Below are positions 25,101-33,453 of a DNA stretch of 49,379 bases, piece by piece. Source of the DNA: Flavobacterium sp. UBA6135 (lineage in GTDB: Bacteria > Bacteroidota > Bacteroidia > Flavobacteriales > Flavobacteriaceae); the NCBI RefSeq assembly GCF_002428305.1, contig NZ_DIVJ01000027.1, positions 1 through 49,379 of the forward strand. The letters are read 5' to 3'. A program made the translations under genes and the position numbers. Position 1 is the first letter of the stretch. The number at the start of each line of letters is the position of its first letter. The notes under the pieces are model-generated. The model made no database searches. It had not been told where the DNA came from and saw only the letters and a program-made list of their open reading frames with translations.

Positions 25101-25170
25101 TGTCAAAATCTTCAACACCTAGTAGCACATAAATCATGGCTAGAAGAAAAATTAGAATACGATATTTCAT
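22168..25170 (-). CDS. GH3 beta-N-acetylhexosaminidase fused to a serine hydrolase (beta-lactamase fold)
   Basis: A 1000-residue envelope protein. A hydrophobic signal (about 1-18) and a run of seven Glu (46-52) coded by a (TTC)7 tract precede a GH3 domain (about 60-410). That domain has the NagZ motif KHFPGHGDTDKDSH (240-253) and the nucleophile Asp in FTDALNMKG (D327). A GH3 C-terminal-like segment follows (about 420-610). The last 380 residues are a penicillin-binding/class C beta-lactamase fold: SLTK near 670, YSN within KSYSNNF, and GHTGFTGT near the end. NagZ-type enzymes release GlcNAc from muropeptides, and the fused hydrolase may act on the peptide or ester part, so a role in peptidoglycan recycling or turnover is likely. 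Such fusions are known in Bacteroidetes. Confidence 0.92.
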   Translation of the reverse strand: MKYRILIFLLAMIYVLLGVEDFDTKKTMALNEIVLQNSFSEAIPIEEEEEEEKVTYFETTDAQKKWVDSVYKSMSIEEKIAQLFMVAAYSNKDSAHVKSIDKLIEEHKIGGLIFFQGGPHRQAKLTNRFQAKSKLPLFIGIDAEWGLSMRLDSTYRYPWNMTLGAIQDMKLIEKLGAQMGEQSKRMGIHFNFAPVLDINTNPKNPIIGNRSFGENKENVTDRALALMKGLQSQGVFATGKHFPGHGDTDKDSHYTLPTISFDKERIENVELYPYRKLINKGLASVMVAHLNVPSLEKRSNFPSSISYNIVTNILQKDLGFDGLIFTDALNMKGVSSFKQPGDIDLEAFLAGNDILLFPENVPVAITKIKEALQTGTLTEKRLEFSVRKILEYKFKARLHSYKPISLLNLHSEINKPEYDALQYDLYQEAVTVIKNKDEILPLKNLDKQKIAYVKLGDDIHSPFVETLSQYAEITEVTDSNLVGITEKLKEFSTVIVGFHKADGAWKNHDFKEKELVWLYEIARTNKVILDVFAKPYSLLQLTTTENIEAIVVSYQNNPIAHSVSGQLIFGSIDSKGKLPVSINEDFAVNHGIQLKKNNLLGFGVPENVGMNSLILSRIDLIAQDAIDKRMAPGMQVLVARKGKVIYQKAFGHHNYDKRTEVKNSDIYDVASLTKIMATLPAVMQLYDRGLLDMNTKLGEMLPVFKGTDKEKINFKDFLSHYARLQPWIPFYKTTLDANKKPLDKYYRKSYSNNFSLQVAENLYMRNDYRDTIMKIIADSKLLPKREYKYSDFTFIILRDYIEKTTGKTLDVLVQENFYQSIGANYTMYNPLRKFDMSVIPPTEDDTYFRNQRIQGYVHDMGAAMNGGVDGHAGIFSNAMDMAKMMQLYLQKGTYGGKTYFSKKTFEDFNTCYFCSEGNRRGLGFDKPQLGTAGPTCGCASMTSFGHTGFTGTMAWADPEQEIVYIFLSNRTFPDSNAPNNLSKNNVRERIQQVIYDAIEK

Positions 25171-25179
25171 AAGATTGAT

Positions 25180-25662
25180 TTAGAAAAAGCGACTGTGCCA
25201 ACTTTCTATAGCAGGAACTTCCCAATATTCGTGCCATTCACCAACCGTATTAACGAGATTATTAAACACTATAGTATTTTCTGAAACCGCTTTTTCTTTT
25301 GCCATTCTTTTAAAATCCGTAAGTGTCTTGTGTGTAATATGTTCACCTTGTTTGTAAGTCACATTCATTTTGTCTAACAAGTCAACCATATATTTTTTTT
25401 CAAGGGATTGAATAAATTCAACAGATTTATCAATTGAGCAACCGGTTGCCATTTGGACTTCTTGATTCACTGCTAAAATAATAAATCGATTGTATTTTAC
25501 AACAAAAGAAGCTTCCAATCCGGTTCCATGAGCTGACCAGTCTTCAACAAATGTCATCAAATCATTTTCAATTTGATTCACTTCTTCATCTGAGAATTTT
25601 CTATTGCATTGGTAAATCCAGATTTTGGATTCATCTGGTAAGGTATCAAAGGGAACAAACAT
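25180..25662 (-). CDS. conserved Bacteroidetes protein of unknown function (160 aa)
   Basis: A 160-residue soluble protein with no signal peptide and no recognised catalytic motif. Homologues are often labelled ABC transporter ATPase, but there is no Walker A or signature sequence here, so that label is not supported. Notable parts are the N-terminal PDESKIWIYQCNRKF, the conserved-looking WSAHGTGLEASF segment (about 43-54) and a Trp-rich C-terminus (GEWHEYWEVPAIESWHSRFF). It is 18 nt downstream of the CCG-domain Fe-S gene on the same strand and probably in one transcript with it. Function unknown. Confidence 0.8.
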   Translation of the reverse strand: MFVPFDTLPDESKIWIYQCNRKFSDEEVNQIENDLMTFVEDWSAHGTGLEASFVVKYNRFIILAVNQEVQMATGCSIDKSVEFIQSLEKKYMVDLLDKMNVTYKQGEHITHKTLTDFKRMAKEKAVSENTIVFNNLVNTVGEWHEYWEVPAIESWHSRFF

Positions 25663-25680
25663 TTTTTTTAATTTTATGAA

Positions 25681-26472
25681 TTATAAATCACCAGCATTGG
25701 CAATAAGTTCTGCAATATCGAGCACTTTTATTTGGCCTTCTTTTTCTTTATTTTTCACTCCGTCAGTCATCATGGTGTTACAAAACGGACATCCGGCTGC
25801 AATAATATCAGGCTTGGTTTCAAGGGCGTCTTCTGTTCGTTCAATATTTACTTCTTTGTTTCCGGGTTCGGCATCTTTAAACATTTGTGCTCCTCCGGCT
25901 CCACAACATAATCCATTTGCTCTTGAACGTTTCATCTCTACTAATTCTGCATCCAATTTTTGAATTAAATCCCTCGGAGCTTCATAAACGTTATTGGCTC
26001 TCCCCAAATAACAAGGATCGTGAAAAGTTATTCTTTTACCTTTGAATTGACCGCCTTCAATAGCTAATCGGCCATCGTCTAATAACGATTTTAAAAATTG
26101 AGTGTGATGAACTACTTCATATTTTCCTCCCAATTCAGGATATTCATTTTTAATAGTATTGAAACAATGCGGACAAGCGGTAACAATTTTCTTTACTTCA
26201 TAAGCATTCATGACTTCAATATTCATCATGGCTTGCATCTGAAATAAAAACTCGTTTCCGGCACGTTTAGCCGGATCACCCGTGCAACTTTCTTCTGTTC
26301 CTAAAACAGCAAAAGAGATATTTGCCCTGTTTAAAATTCTAACGAATGCCTTCGTGATTTTTTTTGCACGATCATCAAAGCTACCGGAACATCCCACCCA
26401 AAATAAAACTTCAGGTTGTTTGCCTTGAGCCATCATTTCTGCCATGGTTGGCACTATTAAATTTTCAGCCAT
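25681..26472 (-). CDS. CCG-domain Fe-S oxidoreductase (HdrB/HdrD-C-like)
   Basis: A 263-residue protein with two cysteine-rich CCG repeats like heterodisulfide reductase HdrB, GlpC and LutA. Repeat 2 is complete: C154, C189-C190, C228 and C231. Repeat 1 is reduced: C28, a single C63 (ESCTGD), then C100 and C103. Complete CCG repeats bind unusual Fe-S clusters and pass electrons to or from disulfides, quinones or flavins. The likely partner is the heme b/4Fe-4S membrane protein two genes upstream at 27100-28431, so the pair would make a split HdrDE-like complex. Substrate unknown; a true methanogen CoM/CoB role is excluded by context. Confidence 0.85.
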   Translation of the reverse strand: MAENLIVPTMAEMMAQGKQPEVLFWVGCSGSFDDRAKKITKAFVRILNRANISFAVLGTEESCTGDPAKRAGNEFLFQMQAMMNIEVMNAYEVKKIVTACPHCFNTIKNEYPELGGKYEVVHHTQFLKSLLDDGRLAIEGGQFKGKRITFHDPCYLGRANNVYEAPRDLIQKLDAELVEMKRSRANGLCCGAGGAQMFKDAEPGNKEVNIERTEDALETKPDIIAAGCPFCNTMMTDGVKNKEKEGQIKVLDIAELIANAGDL

Positions 26473-26480
26473 ATTTTTAT

Positions 26481-26560
26481 GATTGTTGGATTTTTAGATT
26501 TTTAGAATTTAGGAATTTTAGATTGCTCGAAATGTCTATTACCCCTAAAATCTAACAATC
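26481..26560. repeat. imperfect inverted repeat in the intergenic gap
   Basis: GATTGTTGGATTTTTAG (26481-26497) pairs with CTAAAATCTAACAATC (26545-26560), with one mismatch and one bulge. The loop repeats TTTTAGATT-like words. It fills most of the 101-nt gap between the HAD and CCG genes. Confidence 0.6.
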
Positions 26561-26573
26561 GAAAATTCGCTTA

Positions 26574-27020
26574 TTATTCATGGTGTTCGTCATCAAAAAC
26601 TTGAATTGTCACTTCTTTATCTACTAAATCTGTAAACCTACCTCTGTATCGCGTTGCTTTTACTAAGTGATTGTCAATCCAATGGTAGTTTCCTCCTCTA
26701 GGTTTTCCCATTACCATTCCGTGATATTTAAAGCCATATTTTTTTAGCCAAATTTCTGTATATTCTCTATGAGCTTCTGTTCTTGAGGTAAAAAAGAAAA
26801 TAATATGACCTTCATCATACCATCTGTTCAAGGTTGCTAAAGCATCAGGATATACTTCGGCTGTCAACATTCGCTCCGGTTCTTCGTTTGGAATGTCATC
26901 ACAGATTGTTCCGTCAATGTCAATTAAATAATTTTTAATTCCGGGAGGTAAAATCGGACTTAAATGTTGTCCGTTTTCGGTAATTGCTTGTAAGTTTTTT
27001 TCAATGTCTTCCGATTTCAT
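26574..27020 (-). CDS. HAD-superfamily phosphatase-like protein
   Basis: A 148-residue cytosolic protein. HAD motif I is DIDGTICDD (residues about 34-42) with the two catalytic Asp; motif II is the FFTSRTEAHRE segment (about 75-85); a basic patch near GKPRGGNYHWIDNHLVKATRYRGRF may supply motif III Lys, and IQVFDDEHHE at the C-terminus resembles motif IV. Homologues have been labelled phosphoheptose isomerase, but no SIS domain is present. It lies between two Fe-S protein genes and may share their transcript. Substrate not recognisable. Confidence 0.8.
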   Translation of the reverse strand: MKSEDIEKNLQAITENGQHLSPILPPGIKNYLIDIDGTICDDIPNEEPERMLTAEVYPDALATLNRWYDEGHIIFFFTSRTEAHREYTEIWLKKYGFKYHGMVMGKPRGGNYHWIDNHLVKATRYRGRFTDLVDKEVTIQVFDDEHHE

Positions 27021-27099
27021 TTTTTAGTTTTTTGTTTAAAATTTCACATTCATTTGACACAACCCCAAGCCTCACTTTTATGGGAATTGTACCTATATA

Positions 27100-28431
27100 T
27101 TAATTTTCGTCTTTCCAGTTTAAACGGTCCATTTGGTTATATTGCCATGGAGCTCCGTTGTTTTCAATGTTGGTCATCATGGCATTTAATGACATTGGTG
27201 CAGCACTTTGTTCCATAACCAAATAACGACGCATGTCCATGATGATTGATAACGGACTAATGCTTACCGGACATTCTTCAACACAGGCGTTACAAGAAGT
27301 GCAAGCCCATAATTCTTCAGGAGTGATGTAATTATTTAGTAACGCTTTACCATCATCCACAAATATACCTTTGTTAGCATCAATATTTTTTCCTACTTCT
27401 TCCAGCCTGTCTCTGGTATCCATCATGATTTTTCGGGGAGATAATTTTTTTCCGGTTTGGGTAGCCGGACATGAAGAAGAACAACGTCCGCATTCGGTAC
27501 AAGTATAAGCATTTAGCAATTGCACCCAATTTAAATCAGTAACATCACTTGCTCCGAATTTTGCCGGAACTGCATCCGGATTTGCCGGAGCTGCAAAAGG
27601 ATCTGCTGAAGGATCCATCATTAACTTTACTTCGTTGGTTACACTTTCTAAATTATCAAACTTTCCTTTTGCATTTAAATCTGCAAAATAGGTGTTTGGG
27701 AAAGCCAATAAAATGTGTAAATGCTTAGAGAAATATAAATAATTTAAAAAGATTAAAATACCAATAATATGAAGCCACCATGCGGTTCGCTCAATTAGTA
27801 TAACACTTCCGGTTGCCATTTCCTGAAAAAATACAGCAACATATTGTGATACTGGAAAACTTCCTGCAATTGGATAACCTGCAGTGCCACCATTTAAATT
27901 CTGTAAATGAAAATCGGCCGCATTCATTACTAAGAAAAGCGTCATCAAAACGATTTCAAAGTATAAAATGTAATTGGCATCTGATTTGGGCCAACCTTTT
28001 AAGTCGGAACTTATAAAGCGTTTTAATTTAATTGTATTTCTTCGAATCCAAAATGCAATTACAGCCACAATCACTAATAATGCTAGAATTTCAAACGATG
28101 CAATTAAAACATCATAAAATCCTCCCATAAAAGCAAAAACACGATGCGTCCCGAAAAGTCCGTCAATTATAATTTCTAATAATTCTAAATTGATGATTAC
28201 AAATCCAACATACACAATAATATGTAAAAATCCTGCAATTGGTCTTTTAACCATTTTTGATTGCCCCAAAGCAATCATTGCCATATTTTTCCATCGTTCA
28301 GACGGATTATCATTCCGGTTTATATCTCTACCTAATTTTATGTTTCTGATTAACTTTTTAACATTGGAAACAAAAAATCCGAAACCAAGAATCAGAATTA
28401 AAGCAAAAAGTAAATTATCTAAATAGCTCAT
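27100..28431 (-). CDS. membrane heme b / 2x[4Fe-4S] oxidoreductase (HdrE-HdrC-like)
   Basis: A 443-residue inner-membrane protein. Residues 1-250 carry about five membrane helices with His at positions fit for heme b (H70, H221 and H237/H239), as in NarI-like subunits. The cytoplasmic part has two complete 4Fe-4S motifs: C311, C314, C317, C321 and C377, C380, C383, C387. This fusion resembles HdrE plus an Fe-S subunit and would link the menaquinone pool to the CCG protein encoded at 25681-26472. The stop-to-start distance to the MCE gene upstream is 6 nt, so they are cotranscribed. Reaction direction and soluble substrate are unknown. Confidence 0.87.
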   Translation of the reverse strand: MSYLDNLLFALILILGFGFFVSNVKKLIRNIKLGRDINRNDNPSERWKNMAMIALGQSKMVKRPIAGFLHIIVYVGFVIINLELLEIIIDGLFGTHRVFAFMGGFYDVLIASFEILALLVIVAVIAFWIRRNTIKLKRFISSDLKGWPKSDANYILYFEIVLMTLFLVMNAADFHLQNLNGGTAGYPIAGSFPVSQYVAVFFQEMATGSVILIERTAWWLHIIGILIFLNYLYFSKHLHILLAFPNTYFADLNAKGKFDNLESVTNEVKLMMDPSADPFAAPANPDAVPAKFGASDVTDLNWVQLLNAYTCTECGRCSSSCPATQTGKKLSPRKIMMDTRDRLEEVGKNIDANKGIFVDDGKALLNNYITPEELWACTSCNACVEECPVSISPLSIIMDMRRYLVMEQSAAPMSLNAMMTNIENNGAPWQYNQMDRLNWKDEN

Positions 28432-28437
28432 AAAGCA

Positions 28438-29403
28438 TTATTTTTTAATAGAAATTGTATCGTTTACCGGAGCAACATAAGGTTTATTTTTCTTTCCAAA
28501 AAGAGAAACATTGACATACCTAATTGGATTTAATCGCAAGTCTTGTAGTAACAATTCCAATTCTTTTGATGACTTAGCAAAATTAGTATAAAGGGTTTCG
28601 TCTTTAAACATTTTACCCATTGTTCCTTTACCTGACTGCACATCATTCATTATTTTATCAACGTTTGCAAGCGTTGTTTCCAATTTCTTAACAGTTTCAC
28701 CAATATTGGCTTTGGCCAAAGAATCCGATATTTTTGAAAAATTAGCCGTTGTCTTTTCTAAATTTGTTGTAGTAGCGTTTATTTTAGCTTTATTTTCAGC
28801 CAACATTGAATTTATTGAACTGGAAGTTTCGCTGAATCCGGTTAAAACTTCATTTAATTTTACAACACTGTTTCTGAGATTTTCTTTCGTTTTATCATCC
28901 AAAACTTCATTCAAACCAATCAACAATGAATCGGCACTCACCATCATGCGTTCAATTTTTTCTTGAAGGGGCGTTAATCGTTCTGTTACTAAATCGGTTA
29001 GACCCGGTTTTACATCTCCAATTAAAACATCACCAGATTTTGCAAGAGTCTTGTCAGTTGTGCTAGGAATAATTTGAATTTGCTTTCCCCCTATCAATCC
29101 GGGTTCATACAATCGAGCTATGCTTGATTTAGAAATTTCAAAATCTTTGTTAATTTGAAGTTCAACAATTGGTTTCCAATTGTTCTTATCTGAAAAATTA
29201 ATACTTTTTACTTTTCCGATAATCAATCCATTAATAGTTATAGGAGCTGATGAGGCAAGGCCTTCAACATCGTTGTATTCCACATAAAAAGTGTTGTAAT
29301 TGGTTAAAATATCGGTACCCTTTAAAAAACTATAGCCCCATATAAATAATAATATGGAGCAAATAACCAAAATTGCGGTTTTAATTTCTCTCGTTATTTT
29401 CAA
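28438..29403 (-). CDS. MCE-domain (MlaD-like) lipid transport protein
   Basis: A 321-residue periplasmic protein anchored by one N-terminal helix (about residues 7-26). The MCE domain spans about 38-115 (NTFYVEYNDVEGLASSAPITINGLIIGKV). A long C-terminal region (about 140-285) is rich in heptad-like helices and ends near VSLFGKKNKPYV. MCE proteins form hexameric rings or tubes that move phospholipids between the membranes together with MlaE/MlaF, which are not in this window. It sits between a cell-wall amidase and a redox protein gene, a common neighbour set in Flavobacteria, and close to lptD. Confidence 0.9.
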   Translation of the reverse strand: MKITREIKTAILVICSILLFIWGYSFLKGTDILTNYNTFYVEYNDVEGLASSAPITINGLIIGKVKSINFSDKNNWKPIVELQINKDFEISKSSIARLYEPGLIGGKQIQIIPSTTDKTLAKSGDVLIGDVKPGLTDLVTERLTPLQEKIERMMVSADSLLIGLNEVLDDKTKENLRNSVVKLNEVLTGFSETSSSINSMLAENKAKINATTTNLEKTTANFSKISDSLAKANIGETVKKLETTLANVDKIMNDVQSGKGTMGKMFKDETLYTNFAKSSKELELLLQDLRLNPIRYVNVSLFGKKNKPYVAPVNDTISIKK

Positions 29404-29437
29404 AATATAAATGTTTTAAGCAAAATTAGTTTAATAA

Positions 29438-30628
29438 TTAATTTTTCTTCATACTTTCTTCTAATTTTATTTTCTTGCCTTCTTTAAAAGATACAATAAA
29501 AGCAGCTTCATAGCCTTTTTCTTTAGCCTCCTTTACAAATTGCTGAGCTTCACTATAACTAGTAGTCGCTTGAAAATAATATTTATACAAACCGCCTTCT
29601 TCAAAAATAGAAATGGGTTGTAATCCTTTAAAGTTGCCTGGAGTTGCTTCCAATAATTTACCACTTGCCGAAATTTGAACTTTAAAAACTACAGCATTGT
29701 CCTCAAAAGTCTTAGCTACCGGCGTAGTTACTCTAGCTTCTTTAATTTCTTTTACTTCAGGAGTGGTTTTTTGTGGTTCTTGTTTTGCTACGGAAACATT
29801 TTCTTTTTCAACAACTTGTTTTACAGGTTTCTCAGGAGTTGATGGAACGGAGGCAGTACCAAAGTATTCTTTCTTATAACTTAAAATACCATCTGCAATT
29901 GCTTTTGCCAATTCATCTTGTCCTTTTTCAGTGTTAAGATAAGCACCTTCAATTTTATTGGAAAGAAATCCGAGTTCTATTAAAACTCCTGGCATTACAG
30001 TTGCATCTAAAACCCAAATTGGTGCTTGTTTAACACCTCTATTTTTTCGATTGAGTTCATTCGTAAAGTTATCTTGAATTTTACTGGCCAAAGTGATGCT
30101 TTGGTATAAATTTTCTTCTTGAATAATTTTTAATCCAATTAAAGTTTCGGGATTGTTAGGATCAAAACCGGCATATTTCACTTTATAATCGGCTTCTAAT
30201 GTAATTACACTGTTTTCCTTTTTTGCTACTTCAAGATTGGTTGCATTTCGAGTTAAACCCATTACAAAAGTCTCTGTTCCAGATGGTTCATAACTCTTAA
30301 CGCCATTACAGTGAATGGAAACAAACAAATCAGCATGAGCTTTGTTGGCAATATGAGCTCTTTCAGTAAGTTCAATAAAAACATCTGTTTTTCTGGTATA
30401 AAGAATATTTAAGTCGTTATATTTTTCTAATAGTTTTCCAACTTTAAGTGTTACATTTAAGGCTATTGTTTTTTCTACAAAACCATGATGAATAGCACCA
30501 AAATCTTTACCCCCATGGCCGGCATCCAAAACAATTTTAAACTTTGGATTGGTCTGACTGAAAAGTACAGATGACGTTAACAAAAAAACTGTAAAAATGA
30601 AATATTTGGTATGTTGAAGCAATTGCAT
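29438..30628 (-). CDS. N-acetylmuramoyl-L-alanine amidase with SPOR-like tail
   Basis: A 396-residue exported amidase_3 enzyme that cuts the bond between MurNAc and the stem peptide. The signal peptide ends near SSVLFSQ. Zinc ligands are visible in DAGHGGKD (His), FVEKTIALN (Glu) and SIHCNGV (His), and the catalytic Glu in LIELGFLSN. A Pro/Glu/Lys-rich linker (about 250-310) leads to a C-terminal segment of about 75 residues (VVFKVQISASGKLL...EAAFIVSF) that has the pattern of a SPOR domain, which would bind denuded glycan at the septum. Divergent from lptD; the MCE gene follows after 34 nt. Confidence 0.92.
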   Translation of the reverse strand: MQLLQHTKYFIFTVFLLTSSVLFSQTNPKFKIVLDAGHGGKDFGAIHHGFVEKTIALNVTLKVGKLLEKYNDLNILYTRKTDVFIELTERAHIANKAHADLFVSIHCNGVKSYEPSGTETFVMGLTRNATNLEVAKKENSVITLEADYKVKYAGFDPNNPETLIGLKIIQEENLYQSITLASKIQDNFTNELNRKNRGVKQAPIWVLDATVMPGVLIELGFLSNKIEGAYLNTEKGQDELAKAIADGILSYKKEYFGTASVPSTPEKPVKQVVEKENVSVAKQEPQKTTPEVKEIKEARVTTPVAKTFEDNAVVFKVQISASGKLLEATPGNFKGLQPISIFEEGGLYKYYFQATTSYSEAQQFVKEAKEKGYEAAFIVSFKEGKKIKLEESMKKN

Positions 30629-30711
30629 AGGTTTAAAAGTTAATTTTAATAAAAACTCTGTATCGATAATTTTATTATTTACTTAATTTTGGCCAAAAAT
30701 TATATGTAAGT

Positions 30712-33435
30712 TTGGCATTTCAAAAACTGAGCCACATTTTTACAAAAATAGCATTAAAACATTTGCGTACAAACTTATTTCATATCGTTTTATCAGCATT
30801 TTTCCTAACAATCGGAAGTTTTCACGCAATGGCTCAAGATCTACCCAAAAAGCCTTTGATAGTAAGCCCTGAAAACAAGACAGATAGCATAGTTCCTGTG
30901 AAAGAAATTGATATTATTATTGCTGATACTATAAAAAAAGATTCACTTCCTGAAACGTTTAAAAAAGCACTTTTAGAAGGTAAGATTAAATATAAAGCCA
31001 TTGATTATACAAAGATTGATCAAAAAAATAAAATGATTACATTATATGATCAAGCAGAATTGTATTATCAAGACATTGAGTTACAGTCCGGAATTATTGT
31101 TATGAACTACGAAAAGAACGAAGTTTATGCCGGTAGGATAAAAGATTCAACAGGTACTTACACACAGTATCCAAAATTCAAACAGGGAAGTAATATTGTT
31201 GAACCCGATTCCATTCGATTTAATTATAAAACAAAAAAGGCCTTGATTTGGAATTCAAGAACCGAACAAGGCGATATAAAACTAAAAGGAGAAATCAGTA
31301 AAAAAGAAAACGATTCTGTTTATTTTATCAAAAATGCAAGAATAACAACTTCTAGTGACATTGACGATCCTGAATATTATTTTTTATCAAGGAAAATAAA
31401 ACTTGTTCCTGGAAAAAAAGTGGTAACCGGTTTTACCAATATGTATATCGCTAATGTCCCAACTCCTCTTTTTTTACCTTTTGCTTTTTTTCCTATGTCT
31501 GACAAAAGTCAATCCGGAATTATTGTTCCTGCATTTCAAGACACAAGACGTCAAGGTTATTCGTTGCAAAATGGCGGACTCTATCTAGCATTGAGTGATT
31601 ATTATGACCTGGCTATTTTAGGAGATTATTACACAAATGGAAGTTATGGTCTTCGATTTCAAAGTTCCTATGCTCTTAAATACAGATTTATAGGAAGTTT
31701 TAATATTAGATTTGAAAACCTGATTCAAAGCGAGAGAGGCTTTCCTGATTATTCTAAATCAAATATTTACAATATTCAATGGTCACATTCTCAAGATTCA
31801 AAAGCAAATCCAAGTTCAAGATTCTCAGCCTCAGTAAACTTAGGTAGTAGTAGATATTACCAACAATCACTAAATCAAATCAATATTGGATCCAACTTAA
31901 ACAACAACCTAAGTTCTTCAGTTTCTTATTCTAAAACCTTTAATAGTACACCACAAGTAAATTTATCTCTTACAGCAACACACAATCAAAACACAAACAC
32001 ACAAGAAATCAACATGACGTTGCCGACTTTTCAGGCAAGTGTTGACAGAATTTTCCCGTTTGCTCCAAAGGATGGTATTAAAAAAGGGATTATAAAGAAT
32101 ATTAACTTTCAATATAACATTAGAGGAGAAAACAGAATAAGAACTACTGATTCATTATTTTTTAAGTCAGAAATGTTTAAAGAGGCAAGAAATGGTTTTC
32201 AACATAGTATTCCATTATCTACAAATTTTAAAATTTTTAAACATTTTAGTCTATCCGCAGGTTCAAATTATAATGAAGTTTGGTATTTCAAAACAATTGA
32301 TAAAGAATTTGACTCTGATTTAAACCGTGTAATAACTACGGAAGTCAATGGATTTGATTCCTATAGAACTTATGATTTCAATTCAAGTTTAGGTACAACA
32401 TTTTATGGAACTTTCAATTTTGGAGACAACAAAAAAATTCAGTCTATTCGTCATACTGTCAGACCATCTGTTTCGTATAATTTCACCCCAAGTTTTGAAA
32501 AGTATTATGATACTTATGCTATGGATGCCTCTGGTAGAATGCAAGAATTTACAAGGTTTGAACAAGGTATTTTTGGCTCACCAGGTAAAAATAATTCTAA
32601 TAATATTGGATTTAACATAGGTAATTCATTTGAAGCTAAAATTACTGACAAAGATACCACACTAACTGAACCTAAGAAAATCATGTTATTAAGCAATTTA
32701 AATTTATCAACAAGTTATAATATTGCTGCAGATTCATTAAGTTGGTCACCATTGAGGATTAGTGGCGGCACCAATTTATTCGACAACAAAATGGCAGTTA
32801 ATTTCGCAACAACCCTAGACCCATATGCAATAACAAATACAGGTAAAAGAATAAACACATTCAATATCGATAATGGTGGTAGTTTATTTAGAATGACAAG
32901 TGCTAACATGACACTAAATTATTCTTTTAGTTCTAGTGATAAAAAAGGTGCTGACAAAAGTAACAATGATCAAGGTGCTAAAAATGGAGGCCGTGAAGAT
33001 GATTTATTTGGTACCAATATAGATTTTACTGATCGAAGGAGAAACCAAACTGATTCAGATGATAGTTCAGATAGTAAATTAACTGAATTTTTTAATGCCA
33101 TTATGCCGTGGGATTTAACTTTAGCATATTCATTAACCTATAGTAACGTTAATAGAGAAAGTAGAATAACCGGAAATTCATTGATGATTTCAGGAAATAT
33201 TGATATCACCCCGCGTTGGAAAATGGGTGTCTCCTCAGGATATGACTTCGTCCAAAAAGGTGTTACCTTTACTCAATTTCGTTTTGAAAGGGATTTATTG
33301 AGTTGGCGAATGGATTTTAACTGGTCTCCCTATGGAACAAATGCTTATTGGGGATTTTATATTGGCGTAAAATCTGCAGTATTTAGAGATATTAAACATG
33401 ACAAACGTTCTTTACCAGATCGCGTTTTACGATAA
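30712..33435 (+). CDS. lptD: LPS-assembly protein LptD (OstA-like)
   Basis: A 907-residue outer-membrane protein that inserts lipopolysaccharide into the outer leaflet. The signal peptide ends at HAMAQ. The N-terminal OstA/LptA-like jellyroll (about 95-240) is followed by the conserved turn NVPTPLFLPFAFFPMSDKSQSGIIVP (about 245-270) and a long beta-barrel with alternating aromatic strands, ending with an acidic, Asp/Ser-rich loop (about 745-790). The start is uncertain: TTG 30712 gives a long N-terminus, while TTG 30763 (RTNLFHIVLSAFFL) gives a standard signal peptide. No in-frame ATG exists upstream of residue 40. The cysteine pattern of E. coli LptD is absent, as usual in Bacteroidetes. Confidence 0.9.
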   Translation: MAFQKLSHIFTKIALKHLRTNLFHIVLSAFFLTIGSFHAMAQDLPKKPLIVSPENKTDSIVPVKEIDIIIADTIKKDSLPETFKKALLEGKIKYKAIDYTKIDQKNKMITLYDQAELYYQDIELQSGIIVMNYEKNEVYAGRIKDSTGTYTQYPKFKQGSNIVEPDSIRFNYKTKKALIWNSRTEQGDIKLKGEISKKENDSVYFIKNARITTSSDIDDPEYYFLSRKIKLVPGKKVVTGFTNMYIANVPTPLFLPFAFFPMSDKSQSGIIVPAFQDTRRQGYSLQNGGLYLALSDYYDLAILGDYYTNGSYGLRFQSSYALKYRFIGSFNIRFENLIQSERGFPDYSKSNIYNIQWSHSQDSKANPSSRFSASVNLGSSRYYQQSLNQINIGSNLNNNLSSSVSYSKTFNSTPQVNLSLTATHNQNTNTQEINMTLPTFQASVDRIFPFAPKDGIKKGIIKNINFQYNIRGENRIRTTDSLFFKSEMFKEARNGFQHSIPLSTNFKIFKHFSLSAGSNYNEVWYFKTIDKEFDSDLNRVITTEVNGFDSYRTYDFNSSLGTTFYGTFNFGDNKKIQSIRHTVRPSVSYNFTPSFEKYYDTYAMDASGRMQEFTRFEQGIFGSPGKNNSNNIGFNIGNSFEAKITDKDTTLTEPKKIMLLSNLNLSTSYNIAADSLSWSPLRISGGTNLFDNKMAVNFATTLDPYAITNTGKRINTFNIDNGGSLFRMTSANMTLNYSFSSSDKKGADKSNNDQGAKNGGREDDLFGTNIDFTDRRRNQTDSDDSSDSKLTEFFNAIMPWDLTLAYSLTYSNVNRESRITGNSLMISGNIDITPRWKMGVSSGYDFVQKGVTFTQFRFERDLLSWRMDFNWSPYGTNAYWGFYIGVKSAVFRDIKHDKRSLPDRVLR

Positions 33436-33453
33436 TTTAAAAACTTGAATATT

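Noticed and set aside
25681..28431. Methanogen-type heterodisulfide reductase
   Set aside because: All surrounding genes are flavobacterial; only the cofactor-binding modules are shared.
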